From Acidobacteriota bacterium (GTDB lineage Bacteria > Acidobacteriota > Terriglobia > Terriglobales > Acidobacteriaceae): DNA of 6,002 nt. The stretch covers positions 1 through 6,002 of the forward strand of contig JAJXXG010001010.1 in assembly GCA_021781255.1 (NCBI GenBank), written 5' to 3'. The notes beneath the pieces were generated by a model. It was given only the letters and a program-made list of their open reading frames with translations. It was not told the origin of the DNA and did no database searches. Made by a program: the position numbers and the translations under genes. Positions 4,905-6,002 of the stretch are shown piece by piece (the first letter of the stretch is position 1; each line of letters begins with the position of its first letter).

Positions 4905-6002
4905 ATGCGCCAAGGCATATGGAATCGCTTGGCTCTGGCCGCTCTGTTTGCAGGGCTGGCGCTTGTACCGTTGCAGTCGGCAGGGCAGCAACAGGGCAAC
5001 CATCCTCTGCCGGTCATCCATGTGGACCATGGGCCGAATTCGCCTGCCGCGCAGAAGGCCCATTATGTTGTGCTGGTCTCCCTGGACGGCTTCCGATGGG
5101 ATTATGCGGTTCGGGACGGCGCGAGCCATCTGCTGGCTTTGGGCAAGCAGGGTGCATGGGCGCCGGAGGGTATGCTTCCCAGCTACCCCTCACTCACCTT
5201 TCCCAATCACTACACCATCGTTACGGGTCTCTATCCTGAGCACCACGGACTGGTTGCCAACAGCTTTGTGGATGAAGCCGGCAAGGCTCGCTATGCCATC
5301 CGCGATGCGGGTGCGGTGACAGACGGCAAATGGTATGGCGGAGTGCCGTTGTGGAGCCTTGCGGAGAGCCAGGGAATGCGGTCTGCCTGCCTATTCTGGC
5401 CCGGCTCTGAGGCGAAGATCGCGGGTTATCAACCCACCTATTATCTGCATTTTGATGACAAGATCGACGACGATGCGCGCATTGCGCAGGTGCTTGCGTG
5501 GCTGCACCTGCCCGAGGCCGCGCGTCCGCACTTCATCACGCTCTACTACTCTGAGCCGGACCATGAAGGCCACCAGTTTGGACCGGATGCTCCCCAGACC
5601 CAGGCTGCGGTAAAGAAGGTGGATGCCCTGGTAGGCAAGTTGAAGGCGGGTTTGGATGCCACGGGCTTGCCTATCGATCTGGTCGTCGTAAGTGATCACG
5701 GTATGGCCAGGGTAGAAGGCGACTGGATCACGCTGGACAAGTTTGCCGACCTGGGCGGGTTTGAGACGGATGGCGATCTGCTCTACGGCAAGACCGAGGC
5801 GGATCGCGAGCGCGTGTACAACCAGCTCAAGCAAGCGTCGTCGCAGTTCATTGTGTTTCGCCGCAAGAACGTCCCCGCCGGGCTGGAGTACAACCAGAAT
5901 GCTCGCGAGGGCGATCCAGTGGTGATTGCGACCGGTCCTTATGCCATTCGTGCGCACGGGCCGCCACCGGGCAAACCGGATACGCCGCCGAATCCCGGGA
6001 TG
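4905..6002 (+). CDS. Secreted nucleotide pyrophosphatase/phosphodiesterase (NPP), 3' truncated
   Basis: This alkaline-phosphatase-superfamily enzyme hydrolyses phosphodiester or pyrophosphate bonds, typically of nucleotides, using two zinc ions. The frame runs from the ATG at 4905 to the window end without a stop, giving 366 residues of an expected 400-450. Residues 1-27 form a signal peptide (hydrophobic LALAALFAGLALVPL, cleavage near QSAGQ). Metal-site and catalytic motifs are all present in order: VVLVSLDGFRWDY (55-67, Asp61); SYPSLTFPNHYTIVTGLYP (93-111) with nucleophile Thr98; GLVANS (115-120, Asn119); EPDHEGHQFGP (217-227, Asp219 and His223); and VVSDHGM (261-267, Asp264 and His265). 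In characterised bacterial NPPs one more His ligand, in a short HG motif, follows about 100 residues after SDHG. Here that is just past the end of the window (sequence stops at PPNPGM). It is close behind the cytochrome gene and may share its transcript. Substrate is not readable; a related lipid phosphodiesterase is possible. Confidence 0.9.
   Translation, partial: MRQGIWNRLALAALFAGLALVPLQSAGQQQGNHPLPVIHVDHGPNSPAAQKAHYVVLVSLDGFRWDYAVRDGASHLLALGKQGAWAPEGMLPSYPSLTFPNHYTIVTGLYPEHHGLVANSFVDEAGKARYAIRDAGAVTDGKWYGGVPLWSLAESQGMRSACLFWPGSEAKIAGYQPTYYLHFDDKIDDDARIAQVLAWLHLPEAARPHFITLYYSEPDHEGHQFGPDAPQTQAAVKKVDALVGKLKAGLDATGLPIDLVVVSDHGMARVEGDWITLDKFADLGGFETDGDLLYGKTEADRERVYNQLKQASSQFIVFRRKNVPAGLEYNQNAREGDPVVIATGPYAIRAHGPPPGKPDTPPNPGM

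Noticed and set aside
5391..5957. Minus-strand frame of 188 codons inside the NPP gene
   Set aside because: Antisense shadow; the + strand carries all NPP motifs.
1..6002. Defence system, mobile element, CRISPR, tRNA or other novel multi-gene system
   Set aside because: All sizeable genes are recognisable housekeeping, catabolic or exported enzymes; no transposase, repeat array, toxin pair or tRNA-like fold was seen.

Overview
The window looks like a chromosomal stretch of a GC-rich Gram-negative soil bacterium. An acidobacterium (Acidobacteriaceae-like) is my best guess. I base this on the style of the proline dehydrogenase and GH27 proteins, the small Cys4 zinc-ribbon protein and the run of secreted hydrolases. 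This is recognition from memory, not a search result. I see no mobile element, CRISPR array, tRNA, rRNA or phage gene.

Layout: (1) Positions 1-905, + strand: the 5'-truncated end of a ferrochelatase gene (hemH), the last step of haem synthesis. (2) 906-1247: a 342-base non-coding gap with short repeats but no convincing gene. (3) 1248-1469, +: a 73-residue zinc-ribbon protein of unknown function with a strong ribosome binding site. (4) 1509-2435, -: a monofunctional proline dehydrogenase, convergent with the zinc-ribbon gene across a 39-base gap that carries nested AGGCCT repeats. (5) 2436-2701: the leader of the proline dehydrogenase gene (two hairpins, a candidate -10) and a 16-bp hairpin just after the next gene's stop. 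(6) 2702-4084, -: a secreted GH27 alpha-galactosidase. (7) 4085-4267: a divergent control region with a consensus -10 for the cytochrome gene, a perfect CRP-like palindrome, and an extended -10 placed so that the GH27 mRNA may be leaderless. (8) 4268-4774, +: an exported mono-haem cytochrome c. (9) 4775-4904: a spacer with an 11-bp hairpin. (10) 4905-6002, +: a secreted nucleotide pyrophosphatase/phosphodiesterase of the alkaline phosphatase superfamily, cut off by the window end just before its expected last metal ligand.

The genes do not form one obvious pathway. Three neighbours (GH27, cytochrome c, NPP) are all predicted to be exported, so the right half is a periplasmic or extracellular group: sugar release, electron transfer and phosphate-ester cleavage. 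Ferrochelatase makes the haem that cytochrome c needs, but the two genes are far apart and I infer no operon. I found no evidence for an undescribed multi-gene system. The best leads are regulatory: the CRP-like palindrome, the possible leaderless GH27 transcript, and two hairpins whose only non-Watson-Crick pair is a G-U in the sense RNA.
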